DNA of 64,000 nt from Leifsonia sp. ku-ls (GCA_003367665.1 QKXI01000008.1:158844-222843), one strand, 5' to 3'. Shown: positions 46,295-55,410, numbered from the stretch's first letter. Notes: generated from the sequence alone by a model not told the origin. Program-made: numbers and translations.

Positions 46295-46551
46295 TCGGGC
46301 CAGCCTTCGCGGATGGACTCGAGACTCTCGGTGAACATGCCCCGGTAGCGGGCACTCATCCGGTCAAGCTCGTCACGTCGGTCCTCGATCTCCCGATCGC
46401 GCTGTTCCCTGAGGTGCCGTTCTCCTTCTTCGATGAGGTGCAGCAGGAGCTTTCCGTCCGTCTCATCGGACCATCTCTCTCGCGCCGTCGCCAGCGCGCG
46501 CACGACCGTCGGGGTGTGGGTGACCTGTGTGCGAAGCAACTGAGTGGGCAT
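46291..46551 (-). CDS. Probable antitoxin of the VapC-like toxin
   Basis: An 86-residue charged protein, MPTQLLRTQVTHTPTVV followed by a long helix (LIEEGERHLREQRDREIEDR). The N-terminal strand-helix could be a ribbon-helix-helix DNA-binding unit and the rest the toxin-binding tail; I infer antitoxin function from position rather than from a recognised family. The ATG at 46551 is chosen because TACACT lies 6 nt upstream. It precedes and overlaps the toxin gene. Confidence 0.72.
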   Translation of the reverse strand: MPTQLLRTQVTHTPTVVRALATARERWSDETDGKLLLHLIEEGERHLREQRDREIEDRRDELDRMSARYRGMFTESLESIREGWPE

Positions 46552-46557
46552 GTCGCC

Positions 46558-46585
46558 AGTGTAACACCGGTCCACTCGGTGTTGC
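46558..46585 (-). promoter_or_regulatory. Promoter and operator of the toxin-antitoxin pair
   Basis: -10 TACACT (minus strand 46563-46558) is 6 nt before ATG 46551. An inverted repeat, GTAACACCG (46561-46569) and CGGTGTTGC (46577-46585), 8 of 9 bases paired, overlaps it. This fits autorepression by the antitoxin. Confidence 0.5.
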
Positions 46586-46621
46586 ACCGCCGATTCGGCC
46601 GTCCATTCGCCCGCCAGCCAC

Positions 46622-46627
46622 TAGTCT
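46622..46627 (+). promoter_or_regulatory. -10 box of glnA2
   Basis: TAGTCT, 25 nt before ATG 46653; the leader carries GAAAGGGG. No GlnR-like box was seen here. Confidence 0.35.
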
Positions 46628-46652
46628 GGGAACGGCCGAGGAAAGGGGCAGG

Positions 46653-47990
46653 ATGGACAAGCAGCGCGACTTCGTTCTTCGCACGATCGAGGAGCGTGGC
46701 GTCAAGTTCGTGAGGCTCTGGTTCACCGATGTCGTGGGCACGCTGAAGTCCGTCGCGATCGCCCCGGCCGAGGTCGAAGGCGCGTTCAGCGAGGGCCTCG
46801 GCTTCGACGGTTCCGCCATCGAGGGACTGACCCGCGCCTACGAGTCCGACCTGCTCGCCCTTCCCGACGCGACCACATTCCAGATCCTGCCGTGGCGCGG
46901 GGAGGTCGACCCGACCGCGCGCATGTTCTGCGACATCACGACGCCCGACGGGCAGCCGTCGGTGTCCGACCCGCGCAACGTGCTCAAGCGCACGCTGGAG
47001 AAGGCGGCCGACCGGGGCTTCACCTTCTACACCCACCCTGAGATCGAGTTCTACCTGCTCAAGTCGTCGTCGTTCGGCGAGGAGGGGCCGGAGCCCGTCG
47101 ACTCGGCCGGGTACTTCGACAACGTCCCCGGCGGCACCGCGCACGACTTCCGCCGCCGCTCTGTGCGCATGCTGGAGGATCTCGGCATCTCGGTCGAGTT
47201 CAGCCACCACGAGGCGGGCCCCGGCCAGAACGAGATCGACCTCCGCTACGCCGACGCCCTCACGACGGCCGACAACATCATGACCTTCCGCACGGTCATC
47301 AAGGAGGTGGCGATCGAGCAGGGCGTGTACGCCACCTTCATGCCGAAGCCGCTCTCCGGTCACCCCGGCTCCGGCATGCACACCCACATGTCGCTGTTCG
47401 AGGGCGACACAAACGCCTTCTTCGAGCCCGGCGCGCAGTACCAGCTGTCGAAGACCGGCCGCCACTTCATCGCGGGCCTGCTCCGGCATGCTCCCGAGAT
47501 CACCGCCGTGACCAACCAGTTCGTGAACTCCTACAAGCGGCTGTGGGGCGGCGACGAGGCGCCCAGCTTCGTCAGCTGGGGGCACAACAACCGGTCGGCG
47601 CTCGTGCGCGTACCGCTCTACAAGCCGAGCAAGGGGCAGAGCTCGCGCGTCGAGTACCGCGCCATCGACTCGGCCGCAAACCCGTACCTCGCCTTCTCGC
47701 TGCTGCTGGCCGCGGGCCTCAAGGGCATCGAGGGCCAGTACGACCTGCCGCCGGAGGCCGAGGACAACGTCTGGGCGCTGTCCGACGCCGAACGCCGCGC
47801 CCTCGGCTACAACCAGCTGCCGGCCAGCCTCGACCACGCCATCTCGCTGATGGAGGACTCCGAGCTCGTCGCCGAGACGCTGGGGGAGCAGGTCTTCAAC
47901 TACGTGCTGCTCAACAAGCGCAAGGAGTGGGCCGAGTACCGCGCCCAGGTCACGCCGTACGAGCTGCGCACGAACCTCGAGATCCTCTGA
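46653..47990 (+). CDS. glnA2: Glutamine synthetase, second type I copy (GlnA2-like)
   Basis: A 445-residue glutamine synthetase, about 30 residues shorter than the other copy at 56.5 kb. Conserved parts are GFDGSAIEGLTRAYESD (about 49-65), HPEIEFYLLK, HHEAGPGQNEID (about 188-199), GSGMHTHMSL, NNRSALVRVP and VEYRAIDSAANPYLAF. It condenses glutamate and ammonia, or may use other amines as some GlnA2-type enzymes do. The region equivalent to the adenylylation loop reads GQYDLPPEAEDN. It is 10 nt upstream of glnE, the order seen reversed or retained in other Actinobacteria. Confidence 0.93.
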   Translation: MDKQRDFVLRTIEERGVKFVRLWFTDVVGTLKSVAIAPAEVEGAFSEGLGFDGSAIEGLTRAYESDLLALPDATTFQILPWRGEVDPTARMFCDITTPDGQPSVSDPRNVLKRTLEKAADRGFTFYTHPEIEFYLLKSSSFGEEGPEPVDSAGYFDNVPGGTAHDFRRRSVRMLEDLGISVEFSHHEAGPGQNEIDLRYADALTTADNIMTFRTVIKEVAIEQGVYATFMPKPLSGHPGSGMHTHMSLFEGDTNAFFEPGAQYQLSKTGRHFIAGLLRHAPEITAVTNQFVNSYKRLWGGDEAPSFVSWGHNNRSALVRVPLYKPSKGQSSRVEYRAIDSAANPYLAFSLLLAAGLKGIEGQYDLPPEAEDNVWALSDAERRALGYNQLPASLDHAISLMEDSELVAETLGEQVFNYVLLNKRKEWAEYRAQVTPYELRTNLEIL

Positions 47991-48000
47991 CCCGTTCCCC

Positions 48001-51000
48001 GTGACCAGGCCGCCGCTCTCCCTCACCGCGCTGGCGCGGGCCGGGTTCGTCGGGCTGAGCTCGGTGCGGGCCGAGCTCGACGAGCTCGCAGACCTGAGCG
48101 GCCTCGACCCGGAGGTGCTGCTCGGCGCCCTCTCGGCGGCCGCCGACCCCGACAGTGCGCTCTCCGCGACGCTGCGGCTGCTGCGGCAGGCCCCGGCCGA
48201 GGCGCGGGCCGCGCTGGGCACCGAGGAGTCGGCACGACGGCTGTTCCGGGCGATCGGCGCCTCCGAGGGGATGGCGGAGTTCTTCCTCCGGCATCCCGGT
48301 CAGTTGGACGCGCTCGCCCGGCCGGTGCTCGCCCTTCCCGACGCGGCCGAGTTGCGCGCCGACCTGCTCGACGCGGTCGGAGCGGTCGACGGCGTCGCGG
48401 CGGAGGCCGACGAGGCGCTGTGGACGGCGCTGCGCACCCGGTACCGCCGTCGCCTGGTGCAACTGGCGAGCTTCGACCTGGAGCAGGTCGACCCGGTCGC
48501 CGGCCTCGACGCGGTCGCGGCGGCCCTCTCCGACCTCGCCGCCGCCGCGCTCGACGCCTCGCTCGCCGTCGCGCGCCGCATGACCATGGGCAGCGGCCCG
48601 GGCCGGTTCCCGGAGGAGCAGGTGCGCGCCGCGCCGCTCGCCGTGATCGGGATGGGCAAGGCCGGCGCCCGCGAGCTCAACTACCTCAGCGACGTCGACG
48701 TCATCTTCGTGACCGACGGCGTCGAGTCGGCGGGGCTGGAGCCCGGCCGCGCCGTGGACATCGCGACGCGGCTGGCGATGCTCACCATGCGCGGCATCCA
48801 CGAGCCGGCCATCGAGCCCGGCCTCTGGGAGGTCGACCCCAACCTCCGGCCGGAGGGCAAGGACGGCGCCCTCGTGCGCACCCTCGACTCCCATGTGGCC
48901 TACTACGACCGCTGGGCGAAGGGCTGGGAGTTCCAGGCGCTGCTCAAGGCGCGCCCGCTCGCGGGCGACCAGGCGCTCGGCGAACGGTACGTCGCGGCGC
49001 TCGCGCCGAAGGTGTGGAGCAGCGCGTCGCGGGAGAACTTCGTCGAGCAGGTGCAGCGGATGCGCGAGCGCGTGACCGACCACATCCCCGACGACGAGGT
49101 GCACTACCAGCTGAAGCTCGGACCGGGGGGCTTGCGCGACGTCGAGTTCACCGTGCAGCTGCTGCAGCTCGTCCACGGCCAGACCGACGACCAGGTGCGG
49201 CAGCGCGACACGCTCTCCGCTCTCGCGGCGCTGGCGGCGCAAGGCTACGTCGGACGCGAGGAGGCGGCGGCCTTCTCGCACGACTACCGCTCGCTGCGGC
49301 TGATGGAGCACCGACTGCAGCTGCGACGACTCACCCGCACTCACCTGATGCCGCGGGACGAGGCGGATGTCCGCATCCTGGCCAGGGCCACCGGCCTCGC
49401 GCCGAGCGCGGACCAGCTGCTCGCGACCTGGAACGAGATCAAGCACCGCGTCCGCGGCCTGCACGAGCGCCTGTTCTACCGCCCGCTGCTGAGCGCGGTG
49501 GCCGCGACCTCCGCGGAGGACGCGCGCCTGGCCGGCGGCGCCGGGCTCACCAGCGAGCAGGCGGAGGCGCGGCTTGCGGCGATCGGCTTCCGCGACCCGC
49601 GCGGCGCCCTGGCACACATCGCGGCGCTGACCTCCGGGGTCTCGCGCCGGGCGACGATCCAGCGGCACCTGCTCCCGGTCATGCTGCAGTGGTTCGCCGA
49701 CGGACCCGACCCCGACTACGGCCTGCTCACCTTCCGCCGCCTGAGCGAGGAGCTCGGCAGCACGCACTGGTATCTGCGAATGCTGCGCGACTCCACCGGG
49801 GCGGCGCAAAGCCTCACCCGGGTGCTGTCGGGCTCTCGGTTCGCGGGCGAGCTGCTCGGCCGCATCCCGGAGTCGGTCGCCTGGCTGGAGTCCGAGGACG
49901 AGCTGCGCCCGCGCTCGGCGGCCCTGCTCGCGGAGGAGACCGCGGCGATCCTGGCCCGGCACGAGTCCGTCGACTCGGCCGCCGCCGCGCTGAGGGCGAT
50001 CCGACGGCGCGAGGTGCTGCGACTGGCGATCGCGGGCATCCTCGGTCTCGTCACCATCGAGGAGCTCGCCCACGGCCTCACGGTGGTGACCGAGAACACG
50101 ATCGCCGGCGTGCTGCAGGCCATCCGCGCGGCGCGGGACGACGAGGACGACCTCGAGTTCGCCGTGATCGGGATGGGACGCTTCGGCGGCCGAGAGCTCG
50201 GCTTCGGCTCCGACGCCGACGTGATGTACGTGTTCCGCCCGCTCGCCGCCGACCAGGAGGCCGCCACGCGCAGTGCGCTCGCGATCGTGTCGGAGCTGAA
50301 CCGGCTGACCGAGGACAACCGGCTGCCGCTCGACCTCGACATCGGCCTGCGCCCGGAGGGAAAGAACGGTCCGCCGGTGCGGTCGCTGGAGTCGTACCGC
50401 GCCTACTACCGTCGCTGGTCGCTGACCTGGGAGGCGCAGGCGCTGCTGCGGGCGCGCGGGGTCGCCGGCTCGCCGCAGCTTCTCGCCGACTTCGAGCAGC
50501 TCGCGGACGAGGTGCGCTACCCGGCCGCGATCGGCGAGCAGGAGGTGCGCGAGGTCAAGCGCATCAAGGCGAGGGTGGAGAACGAGCGGCTGCCGCAAGG
50601 CGCCGACCCGTCCCGCCACCTGAAGCTGGGCCGCGGCTCGCTGAGCGACGTGGAGTGGTTCGTCCAACTCATCCAGCTGGAGCACGCCGCCGCCGTGCCC
50701 GACCTGCGGACCACGTCGACGCTGGACGCGCTGTCGGCCGCCGCGGAGCACGGCTTCGTCTCCCCGGAGGACGCCGCCCGCCTCCGCGACGCCTGGATCT
50801 TCGCCTCCCGCACCCGCTCGGCGATGACCCTCTGGACCAACAAGACCGCCGACGTGCTCCCGTCCGATCGCGTCGCCCTCGACGGCGTCGCCCGCCTGAT
50901 GGAGTACCCGCCCGGCTCGGCGAGCCGGCTGGAGGAGGACTACCTGGCGGTGACCCGTCGGGCGCGGCAGGTGTTCGAGCGGTCCTTCTACGGCGTGCCG

Positions 51001-51024
51001 CAGCGGCCGGCGCCGACGGGGTGA
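48001..51024 (+). CDS. glnE: Bifunctional glutamine synthetase adenylyltransferase/deadenylylase
   Basis: A 1007-residue enzyme that adds AMP to, or removes it from, glutamine synthetase. It has two nucleotidyltransferase domains: the first with GMGKAGARELNYLSDVDVIF (about 217-236), the second with GMGRFGGRELGFGSDADVMY (about 724-743). GSDxD/SDxD metal sites are intact in both. LEQVDPVAGLDAV and the linking helical region are also present. GTG 48001, 10 nt after glnA2. It modifies GlnA (Tyr402 in the copy at 56.5 kb). Confidence 0.96.
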   Translation: MTRPPLSLTALARAGFVGLSSVRAELDELADLSGLDPEVLLGALSAAADPDSALSATLRLLRQAPAEARAALGTEESARRLFRAIGASEGMAEFFLRHPGQLDALARPVLALPDAAELRADLLDAVGAVDGVAAEADEALWTALRTRYRRRLVQLASFDLEQVDPVAGLDAVAAALSDLAAAALDASLAVARRMTMGSGPGRFPEEQVRAAPLAVIGMGKAGARELNYLSDVDVIFVTDGVESAGLEPGRAVDIATRLAMLTMRGIHEPAIEPGLWEVDPNLRPEGKDGALVRTLDSHVAYYDRWAKGWEFQALLKARPLAGDQALGERYVAALAPKVWSSASRENFVEQVQRMRERVTDHIPDDEVHYQLKLGPGGLRDVEFTVQLLQLVHGQTDDQVRQRDTLSALAALAAQGYVGREEAAAFSHDYRSLRLMEHRLQLRRLTRTHLMPRDEADVRILARATGLAPSADQLLATWNEIKHRVRGLHERLFYRPLLSAVAATSAEDARLAGGAGLTSEQAEARLAAIGFRDPRGALAHIAALTSGVSRRATIQRHLLPVMLQWFADGPDPDYGLLTFRRLSEELGSTHWYLRMLRDSTGAAQSLTRVLSGSRFAGELLGRIPESVAWLESEDELRPRSAALLAEETAAILARHESVDSAAAALRAIRRREVLRLAIAGILGLVTIEELAHGLTVVTENTIAGVLQAIRAARDDEDDLEFAVIGMGRFGGRELGFGSDADVMYVFRPLAADQEAATRSALAIVSELNRLTEDNRLPLDLDIGLRPEGKNGPPVRSLESYRAYYRRWSLTWEAQALLRARGVAGSPQLLADFEQLADEVRYPAAIGEQEVREVKRIKARVENERLPQGADPSRHLKLGRGSLSDVEWFVQLIQLEHAAAVPDLRTTSTLDALSAAAEHGFVSPEDAARLRDAWIFASRTRSAMTLWTNKTADVLPSDRVALDGVARLMEYPPGSASRLEEDYLAVTRRARQVFERSFYGVPQRPAPTG

Positions 51025-51061
51025 GTCGTACATATCGACGGCTAAGAGGAAGAGGGTTGGA

Positions 51062-52027
51062 TTGGGCACGTGGGCGGAGTTCGAAGAGAAGGAATTCGAG
51101 ACGCTGGCGAACGCTGAACTCGTGGTCGCCCAAGCCCGCCGAGGCCGTGGCGTACGACTATTCAGCCCTGGGCAGGTGCTGGAGAAGACGCTCGCCTTCG
51201 ACTTCGCGACGCGACTGGATCCACGTAGCGCCCTCTATCGGAGATTGTTCGGCGCTGGACCCGGAGCTCCTGGCCTCTCGCCTCAGAAGACTGGAGCGGT
51301 AGGAATCCCGATTTCACCCGCGACCCGTGCACTGAACGTGTTTGTGCAGTACAAGCGCCCGCAGTACTTCGCGCGCGGCCACAGATCGCCCGTGTGGCCG
51401 CCCAATCGGGAGCACCTGGCGTTCATGGTCAAGGAGAAAGGCGCAGATGATGTAGCTCGCTATCACCAAGTAAGTGCGCTGCACCGGTTGGAGTCTGAAT
51501 TGGGATCCGATGCGATGGTCAGCTACGCGTGCCCCTCAACGTGGCGGAAGCAGGAACTCTATGACCGTTTCCATGACGGGTCATTGCTTGCGACGTCGGT
51601 CTTCGTTCCACCGAGCATGCTCGTGAGACGCGGCGTTCCCGCCTACCACAGCCGCTGGACGTTCGACCCCGACGATAGACAGAGTGGTATCCCGAACCCG
51701 GACGGTGAGCGCCGCAACTCGGTCGACGGCGAGGGTTTCCTGGACGCTCTTGAGGAGGGCGTCGGCAACTCCGGTTCCGCCGAAGAAGTGTTAGTCGTCG
51801 CTGCCGACCGCATTACTGGCCTCCGTCAAGATGTGGCCGAGGCGCGTCGATCTGCACCCCGAGCGGAGCGCGAAGCGAACCTCCTGGAGGACCGCGCCGT
51901 GCGACGGGAAGTGGAAGAACTCGCGAACGTTTCGCCGGGAGCGAGAGCGTTTGTCGGTGCAGCGGTTGACATCGCCTTGCTGGCCCGCGACCTGCGCACA
52001 ATGTGGGTCATCGCCCTCGACGAGTGA
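51062..52027 (+). CDS. Orphan protein with nuclease-like D-x(n)-QxK motif
   Basis: A 321-residue protein, clearly lower in GC than its neighbours. The N-terminal third has WAEFEEKEFETLANAELV (acidic, Glu12), LAFDFAT (Asp47) and NVFVQYKRPQYF (Gln96-Tyr97-Lys98). The acid, Asp and QxK spacing resembles Mrr-type PD-(D/E)xK nucleases, where VQAKRY or VQCKRY is usual. The middle has YHQVSALHRLESELG and VSYACPSTWRKQELYDRF, and the C-terminus is helical. Function is not established. The TTG start follows an AGAGGAAGAGGG site. No methyltransferase or partner gene is adjacent; glnE is upstream and an ECF sigma gene converges. Confidence 0.7.
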   Translation: MGTWAEFEEKEFETLANAELVVAQARRGRGVRLFSPGQVLEKTLAFDFATRLDPRSALYRRLFGAGPGAPGLSPQKTGAVGIPISPATRALNVFVQYKRPQYFARGHRSPVWPPNREHLAFMVKEKGADDVARYHQVSALHRLESELGSDAMVSYACPSTWRKQELYDRFHDGSLLATSVFVPPSMLVRRGVPAYHSRWTFDPDDRQSGIPNPDGERRNSVDGEGFLDALEEGVGNSGSAEEVLVVAADRITGLRQDVAEARRSAPRAEREANLLEDRAVRREVEELANVSPGARAFVGAAVDIALLARDLRTMWVIALDE

Positions 52028-52037
52028 CGCGGCCGCC

Positions 52038-53273
52038 TCACCCCTCTCGCAGCCGCGCCGCCTTCTCCAGCAGCACGCTGCGCTCCCGTTCGTTGCCGGC
52101 GAGCCGGGCCGCCGTCGTCAGCTCCGACACCGCCTCCTCCGTCCGGCCGAGCCGCGCGAGCAGCTCGCCGCGGACGCTGGGCAGCAGGTGCGACCCGCGC
52201 AGCACGCCGCGTTCGGCCAGCTCGTCGGCGATCCGGAGGGCGCTCGCCGGTCCCGTCGCCATCGACACCGCCGCCGCGCGGTTGAGTTCCACCACCGGGC
52301 TCGGCGCGATGCGGCCGAGCGCCTCGTAGAGCAGCACGATGCGGTCCCAGTCGGTCTGGTCGGTGCTCGGCGCGATCGCGTGGCATTCCGCGATCGCCGC
52401 CTGCAGCGCGTAGGGGCCGCGACCGCGGCCGAGCGCGTCGGCGCGGGCGAGTGCCGCGCGTCCGCGCCCGATCTGGGCGCGGTCCCAGCGTGTCCTGTCC
52501 TGGTCGGCGAGCAGGATGGGCGTTCCGTCGGGACGCGTGCGGGCGTCGAACCGCGAGGCCTGCAGCTCCATGAGCGCCACCAGGCCGTGCGCTTCGGGCT
52601 CGCGGGGAAGCAGCGCGGCGACCGTGCGGCCGAGCCGCAGCGCCTCCGCGGCGAGGTCGGCGCGCATCCACTCGGGGCCGGTCGTCGCGGCGTAGCCCTC
52701 GGTGAAGACGAGGTAGACGACGCTCAGCACGCCGTCGAGCCGCTCCTTCCACTCGGCGGGCTCCGGCGTGGCGAAGGGGACGCGCACGGCCGCGATCGTC
52801 TTCTTCGCCCGCACGATCCGCTGCTGCACGGTGGCGACCGGGACGAAGTACATCCGGGCGATCTCCTCCGTGCTCAGGCCGGCGACCGCCCGCAGGGTGA
52901 GCGCCACCTGGGCGTCCCGGGAGAGCACGGGATGGCAGGCCGTGAACACGAGGCGCAGCACGTCGTCGTCGATCGGCTCCCAGCGGTCCTCCGCGGTGGC
53001 CTCCAGCGTCGCCGCGATGGTGCGGTACCGCTCGTCGAGGCCGTCGCGCCTTCGCCACTGGTCGATCGCGCGCCGCTTGGCCACGGCCGTCAGCCAGCCG
53101 CCCGGGTTGTCGGGCACGCCGTCCCGCGGCCACTCCCGCAGCGCCTCCACCAGCGCCTCCTGCGCCAGGTCCTCGGCGAGGCCGACGTCGCCGGTGATCT
53201 TCGCGAGCGTCGCGACCACGCGCGCCCCGTCGATGCGCCAGACGGCGTCGACCCGCGCCGAGATGTCGTTCAT
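52038..53273 (-). CDS. ECF sigma factor, ECF42-type with TPR-like C-terminal domain
   Basis: A 411-residue sigma factor, over twice the usual ECF length. Region 2 has LAEDLAQEALVEALREWP and GWLTAVAKRRAIDQWRR (about 32-75), and region 4 has LRAVAGLSTEEIARMYFVP with VQQRIVRAKK (about 123-150). The remaining 240 residues are helical, including LVALMELQASRFDAR, typical of ECF42 regulators. Members are co-encoded with YCII/DGPF proteins, as here (downstream of the 142-residue gene). They lack classical anti-sigma factors; the C-terminal domain is thought to control activity. Confidence 0.9.
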   Translation of the reverse strand: MNDISARVDAVWRIDGARVVATLAKITGDVGLAEDLAQEALVEALREWPRDGVPDNPGGWLTAVAKRRAIDQWRRRDGLDERYRTIAATLEATAEDRWEPIDDDVLRLVFTACHPVLSRDAQVALTLRAVAGLSTEEIARMYFVPVATVQQRIVRAKKTIAAVRVPFATPEPAEWKERLDGVLSVVYLVFTEGYAATTGPEWMRADLAAEALRLGRTVAALLPREPEAHGLVALMELQASRFDARTRPDGTPILLADQDRTRWDRAQIGRGRAALARADALGRGRGPYALQAAIAECHAIAPSTDQTDWDRIVLLYEALGRIAPSPVVELNRAAAVSMATGPASALRIADELAERGVLRGSHLLPSVRGELLARLGRTEEAVSELTTAARLAGNERERSVLLEKAARLREG

Positions 53274-53304
53274 CGGATCCCGTCTCCGGCCCGCGTGCTG
53301 TGCG

Positions 53305-53733
53305 TCACGCCTTCTCGGCCGCGGCGCGCCACTCCTTCTCCTTCTGCAGGTACTCGTTGTCCTCGAACCCGGCGAAGTCGCTCTCGTCGGTGACGCGGCG
53401 CACCTCCAGCTTCGACCCGGGACCGAGCGGGCAGCGCTTCGCCCACTCGACGGCCTCCTCCTTCGAGGACACCTCCAGGATCCAGAAGCCGTTGAACAGC
53501 TCGTGGATCTCGCCGTACGGGCCGTCGGTGACCGCCGGCGGGGTGGCAGAGAAGTCGACCACGAAACCGGTGGTCTCCACGTCGTCCGAGAGACCCTCTC
53601 CCGCCAGCAGGACGCCGGCGGAGATGAGCTGCTCGTTGTACTGGCCCATCCGCGTGATGACCTCGTTGAAGTCCATCCCGTCGTAGGCCTCCTTGGCCGC
53701 CTCGGTCGCGCGCATGATCAGCATGTACTTCAT
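53305..53733 (-). CDS. YCII-related (DGPF) protein
   Basis: A 142-residue protein of the YCII/DGPF family. It starts MKYMLIMRATEAAKEAYDGM and carries TDGPYGEIHELFNGFWILEV, the DGPF-type signature. Function is unknown, possibly a small-molecule enzyme or binding protein; it is the typical partner and probable target of ECF42 sigma factors. Its stop is 31 nt upstream of the sigma gene start, in the same direction. ATG 53733 is preceded by GGGAGAA. Confidence 0.88.
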   Translation of the reverse strand: MKYMLIMRATEAAKEAYDGMDFNEVITRMGQYNEQLISAGVLLAGEGLSDDVETTGFVVDFSATPPAVTDGPYGEIHELFNGFWILEVSSKEEAVEWAKRCPLGPGSKLEVRRVTDESDFAGFEDNEYLQKEKEWRAAAEKA

Positions 53734-53844
53734 GGGGTTCTCCCTCGAGCTCCGGGGTGCGCCTCTCGCACCCTCCTATCATCGTGTCGAACAGGGAGGC
53801 GGAAGGTCGACACGGGTTCGGAAGTTTTTTCCCGGACACGACGA

Positions 53845-53873
53845 AGGGGCCGCTCCGACCCGGAGCGGCCCCT
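53845..53873 (-). terminator. Hairpin terminator after the symporter gene
   Basis: Perfect 13-bp stem (53845-53857 with 53861-53873) and a 3-nt loop, 13 nt after the symporter stop on the minus strand. It separates it from the YCII gene. Confidence 0.7.
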
Positions 53874-53886
53874 GTGGTCGAGAAGG

Positions 53887-55347
53887 TCAGGCCGGCTGCG
53901 ACACGGCCTCGCGCGACGCGTCCTCCAGCTCCCCGCCGTCGACCGTCGCGTCGGTGTCGGCGCGTTCTGCCTCCGCCTCGTCCGCCTCGGTGAACGGCTC
54001 GCCGGTGCGCGGCGCGTTGTACAGGTCGAGGTCGAGGATGCCCTCCCGCTTCGCCACGATCGTCGGGACGAGCGCCTGCCCCGCGACGTTCACCGCGGTG
54101 CGGCCCATGTCGAGGATGGCGTCCACGGCGAGCAGCAGGCCGACGCCGTCCAGCGGCAGCCCGAGCGTGGAGAGCGTCAGCGTCAGCATGACGATCGCGC
54201 CGGTCGTGCCCGCGGTCGCCGCCGATCCGACGACCGAGACGACGATGATCAGCACGTACTGCAGGAGGTTCAGCTGCAGGCCGTAGAACTGGGCGACGAA
54301 GATCGCGGCGATCGCCGGGTAGATGGCGGCGCAGCCGTCCATCTTCGTGGTCGCGCCGAGCGGCGCCGCGAACGACGCGTACCCGCTCGGGACGCCGAGG
54401 TTCCGCTCGACGACCCGCTGCGTGAGCGGCAGCGTCCCGATCGAGGAGCGGCTGACGAAGCCGAGCTGCACGGCGGGCCAGACGCCCGAGTAGTACTGCC
54501 GGATCGACAGGCCGTTGCTGCGGACGATGATCGGGTAGACGACGAACAGCACGATCGCGAGCCCGAGGTAGACGGCGAACACGAACCAGGCCAGCGAGCC
54601 GATCGTGGTCCAGCCGTAGCTGGCGACGGCGTTGGCGATGAGGGCGAACGTGCCGAGCGGAGCGAGCCGGATGATCCACCACAGCACCCGCTGCACGATC
54701 TTGAGCGCCGAGTCGGTGAACGTCAGGAACGGCTCCGCCTTCCGCCCGACCTTCAGCGCCGCGATGCCGATGGCCGCCGCCACCACGATCACCTGCAGCA
54801 CGTTGAAGCTGACCGCGGAGGTCGCCGTCGCTGTGCCGTCCACCACGTCCACGTGCGTGTTCACCTGGGCGCCGGCGAAGTTCGACGGCACCAGTCCGAG
54901 GAGGAAGTTCCACCACGTCGCGGTCACGCCCGGGTCGGACGCGGCCAGCTCGCCGTGCGAGGCGCGGCTGCCGGGCTGGATGACGACGCCGAGCGCGATG
55001 CCGATGCTGACCGCGATGAACGCCGTGATCGCGAACCACAGCAGCGTCCGACCGGCGAGCCGCGCGGCGTTGGAGACGCGGCGCAGGTTGCCGATGCTGG
55101 ACACGATGGCGAGGAACACCAGCGGGATCACGGCGGCCTTCAGCAGCGACACGTAGGACTGCCCGATGGTGTTCAGCGTCGCGGTGAGCCCGTTCGGCTG
55201 ACCGCCCGGCTCACCCAGCTGCCGCGCGATCAGCCCGGCGACCACGCCGAGCACGAGGGCGGCCGTGACCTGGACGCCGAACGAGCGCAGCCAGCGCGGC
55301 CCCCGGCGCGTCGGCCGGGCCGTGGAGGAAGAGGAGAGTGAAGTCAT
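53887..55347 (-). CDS. Dicarboxylate/amino acid:cation symporter (DAACS family)
   Basis: A 486-residue transporter of the glutamate/dicarboxylate symporter family. Eight or so helices and two hairpins are visible; motifs include SRSSIGTLPLTQRVVERNLG (the serine-rich hairpin), GATTKMDGCAAIYPAIAAIF, and LLAVDAILDMGRTAVNVAGQ (about 400-419). It probably takes up C4-dicarboxylates or glutamate with Na+ or H+. The C-terminal 50 residues are acidic and probably disordered. ATG 55347 with TACCGT 6 nt upstream. Confidence 0.9.
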   Translation of the reverse strand: MTSLSSSSTARPTRRGPRWLRSFGVQVTAALVLGVVAGLIARQLGEPGGQPNGLTATLNTIGQSYVSLLKAAVIPLVFLAIVSSIGNLRRVSNAARLAGRTLLWFAITAFIAVSIGIALGVVIQPGSRASHGELAASDPGVTATWWNFLLGLVPSNFAGAQVNTHVDVVDGTATATSAVSFNVLQVIVVAAAIGIAALKVGRKAEPFLTFTDSALKIVQRVLWWIIRLAPLGTFALIANAVASYGWTTIGSLAWFVFAVYLGLAIVLFVVYPIIVRSNGLSIRQYYSGVWPAVQLGFVSRSSIGTLPLTQRVVERNLGVPSGYASFAAPLGATTKMDGCAAIYPAIAAIFVAQFYGLQLNLLQYVLIIVVSVVGSAATAGTTGAIVMLTLTLSTLGLPLDGVGLLLAVDAILDMGRTAVNVAGQALVPTIVAKREGILDLDLYNAPRTGEPFTEADEAEAERADTDATVDGGELEDASREAVSQPA

Positions 55348-55353
55348 GCCTCC

Positions 55354-55359
55354 ACGGTA
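55354..55359 (-). promoter_or_regulatory. -10 box of the symporter gene
   Basis: TACCGT on the minus strand, 6 nt before ATG 55347. GGAGG lies between but is too close to the start to be a ribosome-binding site. Confidence 0.45.
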
Positions 55360-55410
55360 GGACGGAGGGTCTACGTTCTCACGGGGGAGGGAAACATACC
55401 GAAATACACG

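Noticed and set aside
51062-53733. A restriction or defence operon from the QxK orphan and its neighbours
   Set aside because: The next gene is a convergent sigma factor and no methyltransferase, helicase or other defence gene is present, so only the single-gene motif was kept as a finding.
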